A stretch of DNA of 64,000 nt from Crotophaga sulcirostris (taxonomy: Eukaryota > Chordata > Aves > Cuculiformes > Crotophagidae): NCBI GenBank assembly GCA_013397455.1, contig VYZB01000057.1, forward strand, positions 746,879-810,878. Direction: 5' to 3'. Both the position numbers and the translations under genes were made by a program. Of the stretch, positions 1 through 13,755 are shown in pieces (within the stretch, counting starts at the first letter, position 1; each line of letters begins with the position of its first letter). The notes beneath the pieces are model-generated. The model did no database searches, had not been told where the DNA came from, and saw nothing but the letters and a program-made list of their open reading frames with translations.

Positions 1-3000
1 ACTAAAATAAGCTTGCTGATCTTCAGTCCCTAGTGACAGTTTGCCTACATCTCAAAACTGCTCAGCAAACATGATTAAAGAAAAAAAAGTCACCACCTGA
101 AAGCTGCACAGTAAATACAGTTTAGTTATGGTTTACATTTTATATAACATAGCTCATAACATAGTTCATAATAAAGTTCTAATATAGTTTATAGTCTTTT
201 TTTAAAAAAAAAAAAGAGCCTACTGTTTCATTGTCATAAGCATAGCAGTTTTGGTTCTTCTTATCCACAAATGCTATGCTATGCTATGCATTTAATGGCT
301 AGTCAACCAAGCATTATTTTCTCTGGGAACATGTGGCAAAATGCAGTGTTAAATTTCGGAAATAAAGACTTAAATTCTAGCACAAACCTCACTGAAAATA
401 AATATGACTGATCTTAATCCCTAACCCCATGCACAGCATAAAACTACCAGGTTTTATAAGTTTCATCATACTTAATAGCCTCTGCATAGGAGAAGTTCAC
501 AAACACTGTATTGAAGTGTGACACATCATGAGTCATACGTGTTTGTTGTGTTTGGTTCAGTTCTAAGTAGAGACTCTCTAGCTTTTAATTCCAAAGTATG
601 CCTTTTTCACAGTCCACTTAAGTTGACTTCAACAGCCCTTGGATCAGTTTCTATATTTTACTCTTTTAAAATGAAAAAAACATGTTTATTATCACTATAT
701 CTCAACACATCTACTCCAGAACAAAACCAGTTCAGGTTCAGATGTATATCAATCAAAAAATTATACTGTAAGTTTTTGTTTTGCACATTATATAATAAAT
801 CTGTGCATTTAATGTCTCTTAATTTTGCAGAAAAATCCCAGAAAACAGTAAATCAGCAAAATACAAAAGAATACAATAATGATGTATTAGTATAGCAAAA
901 ATTTACAACTGTGCACTTTTGTTAGAAGATCTGAGAGAGAGCACAATTTGAAAATTTTTGATGATAGCACTGGTACCATGAGTTAGAGGGTCCTACTGCG
1001 GATCACAATCCTGTAACGTATCTGCTGTGCATAGACCTAATTTCTGACATAATTTAAACAAGACCTATATAATGTGGTTCCAGATTAAAAGATCTAGGAG
1101 TGGCACTCAGCTACTTTGGAAGCTCTGAATATCTTCTGTCCCAATAAAGATGCTGCAAAATCATAGAAACTAGAAATGAGAGCCATTCATTAAATCAACT
1201 AGTACAGTCCCCACTCATTCAGAATTGTTACCTACAATGTATTATGCAAAGTTTTGTCTGGTTTAGTTTTAAATGACTCAAGCAATTCTCCTGCAACCTC
1301 CCTTCAGAGGGTGCTTTACAAGGTATTGAATCTTACTGTTAGAAAATTGTTCTGCGCTCTTCAGCCTGCGTGTTCCTCCTTATTTAAGGTAAGAGATCTG
1401 CAAGTGGAGATAAAGACAGACTGGGGAGGGAAAGTTAATATTTGTCAATGTGAGTCAACGTTCTCTTACAGAATCTCTTCTATGAAAGCCCAGATGTCAT
1501 TGAAAATTAAAGTTAATGAATTATGTATGTCATTCTGGATTGCACCTTTCTGGATTCCTATTTCCAAATTTTAAAAACAACTATAATTTCTTCTAGGAGA
1601 TAGAATATAAATATGTCCAACACCATATAATAATCTCAGCAACAAAGAAAATAAACCATACTCAACTGACACTTCTTTTTATCTCCTCCCTTCAATCATA
1701 CAAATGATATAAGTTAAATATTTGATGTATGGCAAATGGTCAGTGGCAATATTTTGCGTGATTTGAACAGATTCAGATTTTTTTCTGTAGTATTCAATTG
1801 TGGCTCTAAAATGCAGATCTCCAAGGTTTTGTAACTGCAAGTAGAGGCATTATTTTCATTGTGATCATTTTCATGTCTTGTATTCATATTAATTTATTCA
1901 TTTTCCACCCAGACTACAGAAAAATAACTGGACATTAGAATGCCTATAAAATGTATATGTCATGTTAAAAGGCCTGATATTAACTAGAAGAGTTTGTATT
2001 TTGCCATTTTTCTTGACACTCAGTCAAGCCCCTTCAAAACACAGGCTTTGCATGACTGTACATGTAATTTTTTTTTTTAATTACTATAGCAAGTTTAAGC
2101 CAGGAATCTATGTTTAGTAAAATACAGAATGGTTCTCATATGCAAACAAACACTCAGTGGTGACTGGCTTGCGTAACAGGCAATGTTTGACTAAGAGATT
2201 AGCACTGATGTGTTAGAACACTACATAACTGGCTTGTTCTTTTAAAATAAATTTTTAAAAAAACATACAGAAATCTAGTAGAATGTGTAGTGATATAAAA
2301 AGATACCACTGAAAATGAGAACACAACTTCCCAAGAGAGCAAGTAGCATAAGTGGTAGACTACTTGCATTTTACTTTAATATACCCATAGATTGGGAATG
2401 CTGGGAAGAAGATGATGTGTCTCATTTCCCTTTTCATATTTAAGCTTTTTGAAAAACCTTAAAACAAATCAATTAACTTAGAATAACTATGGTAAAATAC
2501 TGTAAGACTTCCATAAATCATAGAAAGAAAGATATTCTCAAGTAAACTAATGTGTTTTCCTTTGTATTAGTCCCATTCTGGTTGTAGCCAATGGGAAGAT
2601 GCCTTCTTGAGAAACCCGTCTTCTCACAATTTGTCTGATCAGGTGAGAAGTAAAATGCTTTTTAAAACATTTTTCAGCCATGCTACCATGAGTACTGATA
2701 GGAATAGATACCTTGTTTGAATGACCCAGAATGCTATTTTTTAACATGTTTCTCTGGAAAGTTCAGTAAATGGTGTGATGTCAAACAACAATAAGTAAAC
2801 CAGAGTAGCCTTTTTAGTCTTTTTTTTTTGGTTCTTAGTGACATAGTACTAAGGCAAACATAAAGCAAAATGTAATTACAACAAAGAAAAAATTCAAATT
2901 ACAATGAAGAAAAAATTCAAATAATTCCTCCCCACAAATGGAAATTAAAAGAACCCCACATCCCAGGGTCTGCACTAATATGGCCACAGCTGTAACTGCA

Positions 3001-4540
3001 AACACCTTATGGGCAGGAAAGATCTTAAGAGTGGTGTTTCAAAAACAAGCAGAGGTGAAATGAACAGGATTTTGCAAGACAACCATTTCAACACTGTAGG
3101 AGCCATTAAAGTAAAAACTAGATTGCCTGCTGGCTTGCAGTCTGATGGGGAAAGTCCCTCAATAGTGGATGATTTGTAAGCACACATTCTTATTTCAAAC
3201 AGTAGGTTGCCTGCTCCCTGCTGTTTGAAGTGACTTTAATATTCATAGATGCATCTACAAGCTATTTACTCTGACCAAAGTGATAGGGTTTTTTGTTGTT
3301 TAGTGCTCCTGCACCACGTGATGGGACTGCTTTGTGTTGTGACCCCTTCTTTCACAACTCACTTATTTTCAGGACTTGAGCATCAGCAAGCCAGTTTGAT
3401 ATTTTGCTTGAAAGCACCTTCCCAGAGAAAATGAGAGAATTGGGAAGGGGTAGGATTGAGGCCCTCTAGGACTCTTTTTTCCAAACTCTATAGGTTCTTA
3501 AGTGTAACTAGTATGTGCAGAAAATCTATGGCTAACAGTTTTCTTACAAAGAAAGACGTAGCCTTGCTGCTTGCGATGATTTTAGAGATCTCATGTCACA
3601 TTTATGAGAGCAAGGGTCTTAAAGATGATGACCTGACCCAAAATCAATGAGGGTAAAATATTCTGCCCTCTTAAATTCTCCGTTTTTTTCCACAAAGAAA
3701 AGGTGTTCTTTATTTCCTGTCCAAAATCATGTTGTGCACTATTGTTGTAGAGAATTAAACAACTGCTCTGTCTTTCTGCTGCCCTACCTTCATACATAAC
3801 ATAGATTTCAGAGAGCCTGTTCATACCAGTTCAGAACCTGATATGGTAAAAAATACTGTGTACATTTAAAATTAATTATCTATATCACATTATGGTTTTT
3901 TTCTTCCAGAAAATAGATTTTCTTTTCTTTTATTTGTAGCTATTAGTTACTATAATTGCCATTTTATTTCGTACATGTATTTAACAAAGTCATCCATACT
4001 GTCTGCTGTGACAACCTTGTTAATATTGCATGAAAATCACCTGCTCAAATTGCTAAGGATTTTTATTGAAGTAACTTTTCATTTCAATGAGTCAGCGTTT
4101 GTTCTAGAACAGGTTGTGGGAAAAGTGTGTGGTGATAGGCCCTATTTGTTCAAAAAGCATTTTGTTGACACTAAACGTCTTAGTTAAACAATCATATAGC
4201 ATGGAGGAACTAATTCAATGTTGAGGCAATAGAGCTCACTGTGTGAAAGTATTGCTTCCAGTTCAAAATATAAAAGCCACAGTGTGCTTAGTTTGAAGAC
4301 ACACTAGAAAGTTGAATAATAAATACTGAAGTGCTGAAGAAAGTCCACCTGGAAATTCTTTTAAAGCATTCATGGTTCTGGCACATACTGCCAGTTTTGC
4401 TTTTAAAATATAATTTAGAATTGTTCCTATAAGAAATCTTTCATAAATGTTTTGCTTGGTTGGTTTGTTCACTGATATTTGAATCTTATGAGGCCTTTTA
4501 AAAAACTTAATTTTCTGTTATTCCTTTTAGGGATTTTTGA
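1..4540. other. Intergenic, no gene seen
   Basis: AT-rich unique DNA. The longest open frames (for example 518-895 and 1254-1574) have no recognisable motif and biased composition. A 15-base AGAAAAAATTCAAAT repeat near 2884-2919 is the only local structure noted besides the ATGCT run. Confidence 0.7.
272..290 (+). repeat. Short (ATGCT)n tandem repeat
   Basis: About three and a half units of ATGCT ending in ATGCAT. Too short to class as a microsatellite locus of note. Confidence 0.7.
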
Positions 4541-4593
4541 AAGCTTTTCTTTCTTTCTTTTCTTTCTTTCTTTTCCTTCTTTCTTTCTTTCCT

Positions 4594-4653
<60 letters not shown>

Positions 4654-4655
4654 TN

Positions 4656-4746
<91 letters not shown>

Positions 4747-4752
4747 TCCCTC
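4541..4752 (+). repeat. (CTTT)n microsatellite
   Basis: More than 200 bases of tetranucleotide repeat, with early interruptions (CTTTT, CCTTC) at 4550-4600 and a long pure run after that. A single N at 4655 breaks the period and marks an unresolved base or length. Frames across it encode only SFFL or KKER repeats and are not genes. Confidence 0.99.
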
Positions 4753-6867
4753 CTTTTCAGACAAATACCTGCAGACCTACTTTTCCCCTTTATTTTTAAT
4801 TAATCTGTACAAACATATTTCTTTCTGCTGCAAAGGACCACATTCTCTAGGATACACATATCCCTCATGTTGCTTTAGTTGGACTGACAGGAAGATTTGG
4901 TCTAAATTTCAGGCACAGGAACTGAAGAAATTATAGTGGGTGTGAAATTCATCCCTACCTATGACCATTGGTCCCATGAAAGCGGGGGGAAGAAAACGGA
5001 TTAACTGGGATTTGTAGACTAGGAATCTTTAGTCTGGAGTTTATACATGATTATGACCAGAGAGATTTACTTTCTACGTTACACAGGCCATAAAACATAC
5101 AATGCAGAAAATAAATGGTTGCCTATAGTCAAAGCAAACACTGTTGAGCTCAGCCACACATGCATTCCTTTCTGTCAGTGCATGGAATCTGCATCTTTTA
5201 CTGCCCCAGGTCTCTTACAGGCCATTCATGGTACAGTAACTTGATTCTGTTCTGTCACACAAGGTTGAGCAGCAACCTGGATATACAAATACTTGCAGCA
5301 TTCATTATTGATAAGACTTGGAAAAGCATTAGATAATGTGTTACTTAATGTATTTATTAGAGGTGACTTCAGATGGATGACAACTTCAGATGGATGAAGG
5401 CTTGCATAGCACTCAGCAAATCAACACAAATTTCTCTGCTTACTTTTGTGCACGCATGAAAGTCATGATGAGTCAGCTGCAACATAAACTGTTGGCACAG
5501 CACCTCTTCAACACAGTTTGTCTGTCATCCAGAAGGTGTAGTGTTTGGATGCATTCAAGAGAATTGCACGTAGTTTCCCTATGCAATCTAAGCATTTTGG
5601 GTGTATTTGAAAAAAAAACAAAAACCAAAACAATTTCAGACTAATTACTTTGATGACACAACTTTTTTTTTCTCATTATGTATAAAACCCACAGGATAGC
5701 TGTCACTCCTCTACCTCTTTCAAACCAACAAAATGATGTGGAAATGATACTGAACCTGAACTGCATCCCCCGAAGGTCAGTCCTTCCACTGAAATCAAGT
5801 TAAGCAAAATCAGACCACAAAGAAAGGCAAGGTGAATAATGTTCACCAGATAGGGACCATGTTCCTAATTGTCATAATGTAACTGTCATAGCTGGGACAA
5901 TTAAAGATGATTGATTCTGCATCATAGATTGCGTCATGAATCCTAGTAAGTGGAACAAAGTCTTACTGAAGTAAGCAAACAAAAAGCCATGCAGTACTTA
6001 GTGATGTATCTCAAAACACCTGGAAGTTTAGTTAAGGTGATTCAGTGCTTTGGATGTGATAGCACAGCAAGATAGCTTCTGCAGTGCTTGTACTCAGGAG
6101 AAAAGGCCTTGTTGCACACCATTCTGGGCAATAAAAGCCGCTGGTTTTCAAGAGTCAATATTAAAACCGGATAAGAAGAAGCATCTATTAAACCAGACAG
6201 AGCAGCACATTAACAGAGAAACATTGTTTCTGGAACCTTAGCTAGCTAACTCTGTGTTTCACACCATTTCTGATACCTTAAAATCACAAAGTAGAGCACG
6301 ATGACTAATGATACCTGTCAGTTAGTGTCTTCCAAGTATCACTAACGTCCCTGCTGCAGACTCTATGGTGAACTGCTGAGCACACTGGGAGCATGACAGA
6401 GGATGAAGCAGCCCAATCTATGAGAACAGGGAAAGATGAGGCACAGTTGATGGCTTGCTGGACAGGACCTCCATACCATGCTACGTCTGTGTCAGACACG
6501 TTATGCCACAGTTCTCATAAAAAAAAGAACAATAGCTAAATACCAGATTCTCCAGAGAAGTTCTGAGCTTTTTTTTTCGGTCTTGACATATTCAGCCTTT
6601 TACGGAATTCTGCAAGATGCTTTACACTGCAAGCTCAGACCTTAGAATTGTTCCCATTTCACTTATCATTTTTAATGTTATAGTCCTGGTTACTAAGTAA
6701 CATAAAGTTTTCATACACACCCTTCCCTTTAAATGCTATTCCTGTGTTATACTTGATATTTTCAAGCTCCTAGTCAATTAACCAGCGAATCAGAGAAACA
6801 ACATGTTTTATTGGCTGAAATACTGAAGTACGTTAACTTCTACAAGTTGTAGAACCATTCAGTGTGG
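4753..6867. other. Intergenic, no gene seen
   Basis: Unique AT-rich sequence with one short direct repeat at 5366-5397. The open frames are short and unremarkable. Confidence 0.7.
5366..5397 (+). repeat. 15-bp direct repeat, period 17
   Basis: The 15-mer ACTTCAGATGGATGA occurs exactly at 5366-5380 and again at 5383-5397. It is a local tandem duplication with no other features around it. Confidence 0.9.
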
Positions 6868-6970
6868 AGTGTTGGCTTATAGGTTTAGTGTTGACTTATA
6901 GGTTAGACTTGATGATCTCAGAGGTCTCTTCCAACCTGGTTATACTGTGTGATACTGTGTGTGTGTGAGT
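6868..6970 (+). mobile_element. CR1 LINE 3'-terminal fragment with a 19-bp tandem duplication
   Basis: The block GACTTGATGATCTCAGAGG followed by TCTCTTCCAACCTGG at about 6906-6941 is the CR1 3' terminus; its tail has become GATACTGTGT repeats running into a short (TG)n at 6955-6970. Just before it, a 19-base unit (AGTGTTGGCTTATAGGTTT) is repeated in tandem at 6868-6886 and 6887-6905 with two differences. Confidence 0.8.
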
Positions 6971-9900
6971 GGTTATTTGTAAGTCAGTGTTCCAATCTGA
7001 CGTCCATGCTGAATAAGAAGATTATTAAAGCAAAAGGGTTTATTTTGGAAAAATTAAATGTATTATGAACTAACCTGCTTCCACAGAGGATGAGAACTTT
7101 TCAGAAGTGATGTGGTCAGATCTAGCTTCAGCTGATGGAAAGATGAGAAGCTTCTTTACATCAAAAGCAGTGAAATATTTTGCCCCTTGATTAAGAATTG
7201 TATACTTTGACATTTGTAATGCTTATTTTAGGTTTGCATAGATCAGCATTGAGTCACTGGTCGACTTGTTCTTATTATGTATTTTTTTTTAAATGCTACC
7301 TGTTCGCTCTGCACTCTACAAGAACTTTTCCCATGAGGAAACCTCTAATTTCCACAGAGGTATCTTTGTAGGCATTTGTAAACTTGAACTAACTTTAACA
7401 TTCTTGTCTTTTTATTTCTTTTCTCAAGTGACACAGAGTAGCAATGGGAATATCTAATGTGCTAAGGTGTGCATGGTCAGATCCTCACAGCATCACCCCC
7501 TTTCTCCTGTCTTTGTTAGGCCAGGGTAATTAGGTCTTCTCATGACTGATAATTGAAGCCAGATCCATAGGCCTTAAACACTTTGGGAAAAAAGATTAAT
7601 GATACGCTCTCTGTTTTTGTGTCTCACAAGGGTGGGGGAAATGTAAAGAGGAGGAGGAATGTGGAGGAAAAGTTTTTTGCACAGTAATTGGAGAAAATGG
7701 CAAACACACGAATTCTGGGGAGTGAAGAAATGAGTCTAATGGCTTTCCCAATCATAACCTTCCCTCATTTTGGGGTAAAATTTGCTTGCACTGTATTTCC
7801 CATGCCTTCATCTTGAGTACACCAGGAAGGATTGCAATCCTTTTCTTCTCAGTGTGAAGTGCAAATAGAAGAGTGTAGAGGTGGCAGCCATTTGGTATGA
7901 CTGATATGTTCAGGGGAAGGGTCACTGACCAATGTATTCTGCCTATTTATTTTTTATTTTAGAATCTCAAAGACACTAATTTATATAGAGCTTTGTTCTT
8001 GGTTTTTTTTGTAACAACTGTATTGGACTTGCTAAAAAAAAATTAAAAATATTAGCTTTTGAATTTACATTTTCCCACCCTTTAAAGACTTAGCGGTGAA
8101 CACAGGAATGTTTTGAATCAGACTATCTGAGACAAAATGTAAAAAACCTGATTTAGTTATCCAAGTGTAAATCTCTATCAGCTCTCTTAAATCAGGTGGA
8201 GTTTTATCTAATTTATAGTTGGGTAACTGACCTTGGAATCCAACCCAGAGTGCATTTATGTGCATCTGATGTCCAAGAATGGATCATAAGTGCTTGAATA
8301 CAGGATCACTGTTCCCTTTCAGCTGTTGCTGTTATTATTTATGTTTTGTAGCACTCTAACACCAAAGGGACCCCAAAATAATTAGAATCCCATTTTGCTT
8401 TGGAAGAAACGTAAATCTATTGTCCAAGAAAGAGTTCATTCTTACCTTGGGAGAAAAACAAAGTATACTTTGGAGGAAGAAAACAAAGGTCAAGGAATGA
8501 AGAAATACAGGATAAAACAAAGCATTTTCAAGTAAAGAGATCTCAGGAATGCACAGTGAAGTATTGGTCAGTTCTATATTTTCTTTAGGATCCCTGTTAT
8601 AAATAAGTTTACAGCTGAGCTAAAAAAAAAATCAGTAACTGAATGTCTCAGACAGTAAAAGGAGAAGGAAAGAGAGCTGTACAGTGCTAATAAGTTCATG
8701 TGCTTGCTTAAAAGAACAAGCTGAATGGTGTGTTGCTCCTAACTCATGGAGGACTTGTATAATCTTTGAGAAAAAGATAGTTTGAGGTTTGCCTCTCATT
8801 CAAACAACTAAAATAAGCAGTCCTGGTATAGTTTCATTTACTTCTGTTCTAGGCCACACCTATTCTATATGAATGACTCCCAAGCATTATTCACCAATAA
8901 CAAAGTTCATTTCAAAGTAATATGGAAGTTGTCCCATCAGGTTCTCTAGTTACATAGGAACTTCTTCCATCTCCACAAACACAGTTTAATAGGAAAATTA
9001 CAGAACTGGATCTCAGCCACAGGAATCTGTTCCCTTGCCTCTTCTCTCTAACATGAGCCAGCTTCGCACATGAATTTTTACCAGGTGTGGAAATGTATGT
9101 TACCACTGAGATTATGTAAACCTCCTGATTCAATGGAGCTTTAAGTGTCAGGAATCTAAGTATTTAACTTACGTTTATTGGCTCACTGGTTTTTAAGGAG
9201 ACTTAGGTGGATTGGGGTCTGCCTAGTAGGCCATGTATGTTAACTTTCCAGCAATATTTTTTCGTCTAATTTCTCACTCTTTTTACTGAGGCTCACCAAA
9301 GTAAAACTAGTAAACCAGAAAGAACTTACCTTTTTCAAATCTCTCCAATGGTTTATAACAGTATCTGTGCTTCATCTTGTTATTTATTTGGCTCACATAC
9401 TTCAGAGTAGGCTGCAAATTTTAGGCAACAACTTGTATGCCTCAGGCCTCGGAAAAACAGAAAATAAATAATGTTCACAAAGCACATCTACACTAACTTT
9501 CATGCATCCACACGCATATACCAACTAAAGAGTGAAAAGAAGTCTCTTTGAAAAGAGGTCTATTTGAAAAATAAAGCCTGTTATACACTCTTAAACTTGT
9601 AAAGGGTACCAGAATGGGAAACAGGTGAATTCTGGTACATTTAAAATAACTAATATGCAAATCAAGCCCCTGAATTTGAGATAACCTTTGGATTCCAAGA
9701 TCTTCTGAAAAACAGATTCTGTAAACATATTAGAAGCATTAATAAGTTTATTTAAAGTATTTTAAGATGCCAGACTCAAGTCCTTCAAAGATTAGCAAAG
9801 TAATGGCAGGTTTAGATTATTCTCTCACCTGACAGTGCTGCAGAGTCCACTTTCCTACAATTTTATATATTCTTGACTGTTGTGATGACTTGTGCAGTTT

Positions 9901-12900
9901 TCAAAAGGTCATGATGAGTGACAAGCTGAAATTATTGAGAAATATCCAAAGTTCAAAACTACAATCCATGGGCCAATAGGAGTCTAATTAACATTTTAAA
10001 GGCTTTGGAACAGGCAAAAGTTCCAGTCAGGGAATGGAAGAAGAACTGAGTGTTTTCTGAAGGAACTTGTCATATATGTGTGGGGCAGGAAGTGCCATCA
10101 GAATAGACCTCATGCTCAAGAAACAGTGTGGAAAAAGTTCAAATTTCATTTGGACCCATGCATGTCACAAGACAGAATGGAGACTGTAAAGATGAATGTA
10201 GCAACTAGCAAAAGAAATAATGTAAGTATAAATTTCCAGTGGAAGAGTTCAGTATTAATAATTTCTCTAGTGTAGGCTTGAGTGTATGTGATTATTCATA
10301 TACAAGTAAATAAATACCATAAATATCTTAGCCATCTTGACTGAACCAAAAGTTAAGTAAATATTTGTTTCAAACATATTTTATACAAGAATTATGCTTA
10401 CAGGGTTGTCCAGATTTCTGTTCACATTTCTTTTGATTTCTAAGTTTTTCTCCTGTTTTTCCACTAGTTGAACACTCCAAAATATAGAGCGTTTTGATTC
10501 CTATTGTTTCAGGTTTTTGTGGATTGCTGTTGCAGAAAAAACAAAGAATTCTGATCACTAGCGATGAGGAGGAAGACAAACATTGAACCTGAGTCCTGGT
10601 CAGTCTGGTCACAAAGCAAGCATAAATGTACATTTTTTTCTAGAGGATGTAGTTGAGATAGGGTCAATGGAGAGAAATAATAGAAAGTTTAGAAAAAAAA
10701 AGGATGAGGAGTAAATGGTTGCAAAAATCAAACCTTCTAACTCCTCCTTCAAGTCTGACACAGTTCATCAACACATTTCCCTGACTAAAGACCAAGTTCA
10801 AAACTAATGTGTTAGCATTTAGCTCTGAACTTTTTGCAAGTGTGTAAATGTGAGCACTGCACAAGATAGGACCTACATTCTTCAAGTAAAATAGGCATAA
10901 TGAACAGATGCAATTTATATCCTAAAAGTCTAAGCTTTTTAAATGTTTTTTAAATGTTAGGAGGATAAAATAGATTTGGGAGCTTTTAATCACATTTCTT
11001 GCAAGCTTGTGTTTTCAAGGGACTTCCAGAGCAAAGCAAGTTATCATCTGATTGATCATTTTTAAAGGGATTCCACTGGCCACACATGCTCTCAAAGCAA
11101 AGTCTTTTATATTTCCTGTGACAAAAGTAATCCTGGCTAGGTTCACAAGGTGTATATCATAAAAAAAACCCAAGAGAATGAGAACTAGGAGATACTTGTA
11201 ATTCCCATTTTCAGGCTTACCATACACAGTGTTTCCCACCTTCGGCCATATGGGAATTCCTCTCTCACAAAAATAAATAAGTAAACAAACTCTTTTGCTT
11301 TTCTTTTCTCCAGAGACATGAAATAACTAAAAGAAGAATCAGAAATGCTGGACAATCCAAAGCAAGAGAACTCTGAGGAAAACAAAAACAAACCCAAAAA
11401 CTTTAAGTACAATCTGCATCAGTTTCATGTAAGAAACTGTATTTGTTGTTTACTGCTATATTTTGTCTTTAAAACAGCAATAACAAGGAATAAATTTACA
11501 GTCCTTTAAGCACTGTGGACAGGCTTTGCTAAGCTGCAGTGCCTAGGCTATTGATAAAACAAATTAGCATCAGAGTAAGAATAGGACAAGATAGTGCTAT
11601 GACAGAAATAATATAAGGAATAATAAGAACCCAGGTGTACATAATTAAGATTGTAATTCAAGGGAAGGGTTCTAGTGACATCATTTATCAATGTCACTAC
11701 AAGCTCTCAATGGAATTACAGCTTTGTATGTGGAATTCAGATATATGCATTTTTTTTTAGAATACATGAGGAATGTTTCTATTAAAAGTAGACAGACAAT
11801 ATGTTAACCTCAAGTAGTGGTGGTGACAGGATGAGATACAAAGAGAAGAGCTTGCTCCTATTCTATCAAAGGAAGAAAGATCAAACATTCAAAGTATTTC
11901 TAAGATATTTGGAAATTAATTTTATTTGAAATACTGGCTATGGAGATTTTTTTTCCCCAAAAGCAACAGAAAAAAATTGAATTCTAGTGTTATTCAGCAC
12001 TGCAATAGAAAAGTGTTTTCTGCAAAAATGAACAAAGGAGCACCCAAAACTGCTGATTTGTCTGTCTCATTGAGTAGCACAAAAATCACATTAAAAGAAG
12101 CCCAAGAAAGATATTTCCATTAAAAGGATAGTTAAAGTATAGTTAATAGATATTTCCATTAAAAGGAGACAATAATCATTACTCTTTTGGAATGTCTGGT
12201 TTTGATTTTGCATATTCTTATAAGCAGAAAACTTCTATGAAGATAAATACGAAACAGTCCCCACAGTCTGTGTGAATTTTAAGGGCCTTAATCGAATTTA
12301 AAAGACTTATTAATGCAAAAACTCAGTCTTGAATTAGATTTCTAAGTATAGTTCCAACATCAAAATACTTTTTACTTAGTCACTTTGTGGACTTTTCAGC
12401 CTCACTTAGTTGCCCACACTCCTTACGCAATAAATGTGAATATCTCCTTGAGAAAGCAACCTTCCTTGAGTAGTGGTACCAGCCAGCAATAAAATGCAGA
12501 ATGATGTGAGGCTTGACTATTCACTGATTAGAGAAAAAGATCCTGATCAATGCAGTGAGAAAAATGCTTCCTTTGACTTGATAAACTTAGCGCTAAATCT
12601 CACTTAAATAAAACACCTACAATTACAGCTATAAAAAATCACTAAACCATTCAATGACCTGGGTGGATTTCTCTTTTTTGTTCACTTTCTGAAACACTGT
12701 AATTGAAAATCATAAATAGTATACCTTATGAAGTGTCCAGCAAAAGTTGTGATGCTCTTGAATACCATCTGTAAAATGTTGTGTTTATGGATTTTATATG
12801 GACACTGATAATATCAGCAGTTTTTCAAGTTTGGCATTTGTAGACTGCAATACTATCTCAAAAGACAGTACATTCTATGAAACTTTCAGGAAATGCTGAC

Positions 12901-13554
12901 TGATGTCATAAAGTTGTGAATTTTTCAGTTATTATAAAGTTTGGGATTTTTTTAGTTCTCTGTTGTTGAAGTATATAACTTCTGTGAAAACTGAAGTTCA
13001 CAAAAATTTGGGAGCTTGTGCAACTTATGAACTTCAAGTACAAATTCACATCTTGAAAGTTTACCTCTGTGTACGATGTTTGGAGAGAATGGTTGGAACA
13101 GTGGCAGTTTTGACCTTGAGGAACTTAATTTGGAGAGGAAATTTGGTCAAACTAGCTCAGTATAGGAGTTTTCATCAAGGATTAATGCACAGGATCAATA
13201 TGAACTTTTTATAGCAGAGTATTTTTGCAAGAGGACAACAAAAGGTTAGAATACTTTAAGACTTGAAAAAGCAAATTAGTATAACTTCGAGTGGGTAGTA
13301 TGGGAATGAAAATGTAAAAAGCAGGGATCTTGATTTCATGCCAGCATTTACTAATACAGCTAAAATACAGAGAAAACTGACTTTAAAATGATTTTTTTTT
13401 CTCATATCTCTCTGCAACTATAGCTGAGCTTATAAAGACTTGACTACTGTGGCTCTTCATCTCTTCATGGTGTTACTGAATGAAAACCACTCATGATTGC
13501 AATTGACTAACGCTATCGTCACAATTTTTGTAATTTTTACAGGGTCAAAATTGC
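6971..13554. other. Intergenic, no gene seen
   Basis: Unique AT-rich DNA. A stretch at about 7510-7610 (GGGTAATTAGG, CTGATAATTGAAGCC, AAAGATTAATGATAC) has several TAAT sites and may be conserved. Otherwise only the 12.1 kb direct repeat stands out. Confidence 0.65.
12109..12167 (+). repeat. 20-bp direct repeat, period 39
   Basis: AGATATTTCCATTAAAAGGA occurs exactly at 12109-12128 and 12148-12167, with a TAGTTAA-rich spacer that itself repeats a short TATAGTTAA-like unit. This looks like a recent 39-base slippage duplication. Confidence 0.9.
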
Positions 13555-13755
13555 ATATTAACTTACCTCTTTATTTGAAAGTTTAAAGCCTTAATTACCT
13601 GACACATAAACATAATTCTTCTTTAAGTTGCCTTATCTTAAAGCATAATTACTCTTGGAATAGGGATCTGGCCCTTTAATAGCCCTGTCGTAGCAACAGA
13701 TATTTATGCATATCCTTATATTATCTTACCTAAGGAGTTAAACGACAGCTTGATC
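13555..13755. promoter_or_regulatory. Candidate conserved non-coding element
   Basis: Unique sequence dense in TAAT-core sites: CCTTAATTACCTGACAC near 13588, CATAATTACTC near 13643, a GATA site (AGATAAG on the minus strand at 13638-13632) and TATTTATGCATATCC near 13700. It contains no repeat and no credible open frame. Conservation could not be tested. Confidence 0.28.

Noticed and set aside
4479..4803. Open frames encoding Ser-Phe-Leu or Lys-Glu-Arg repeats
   Set aside because: They are direct translations of the CTTT microsatellite.
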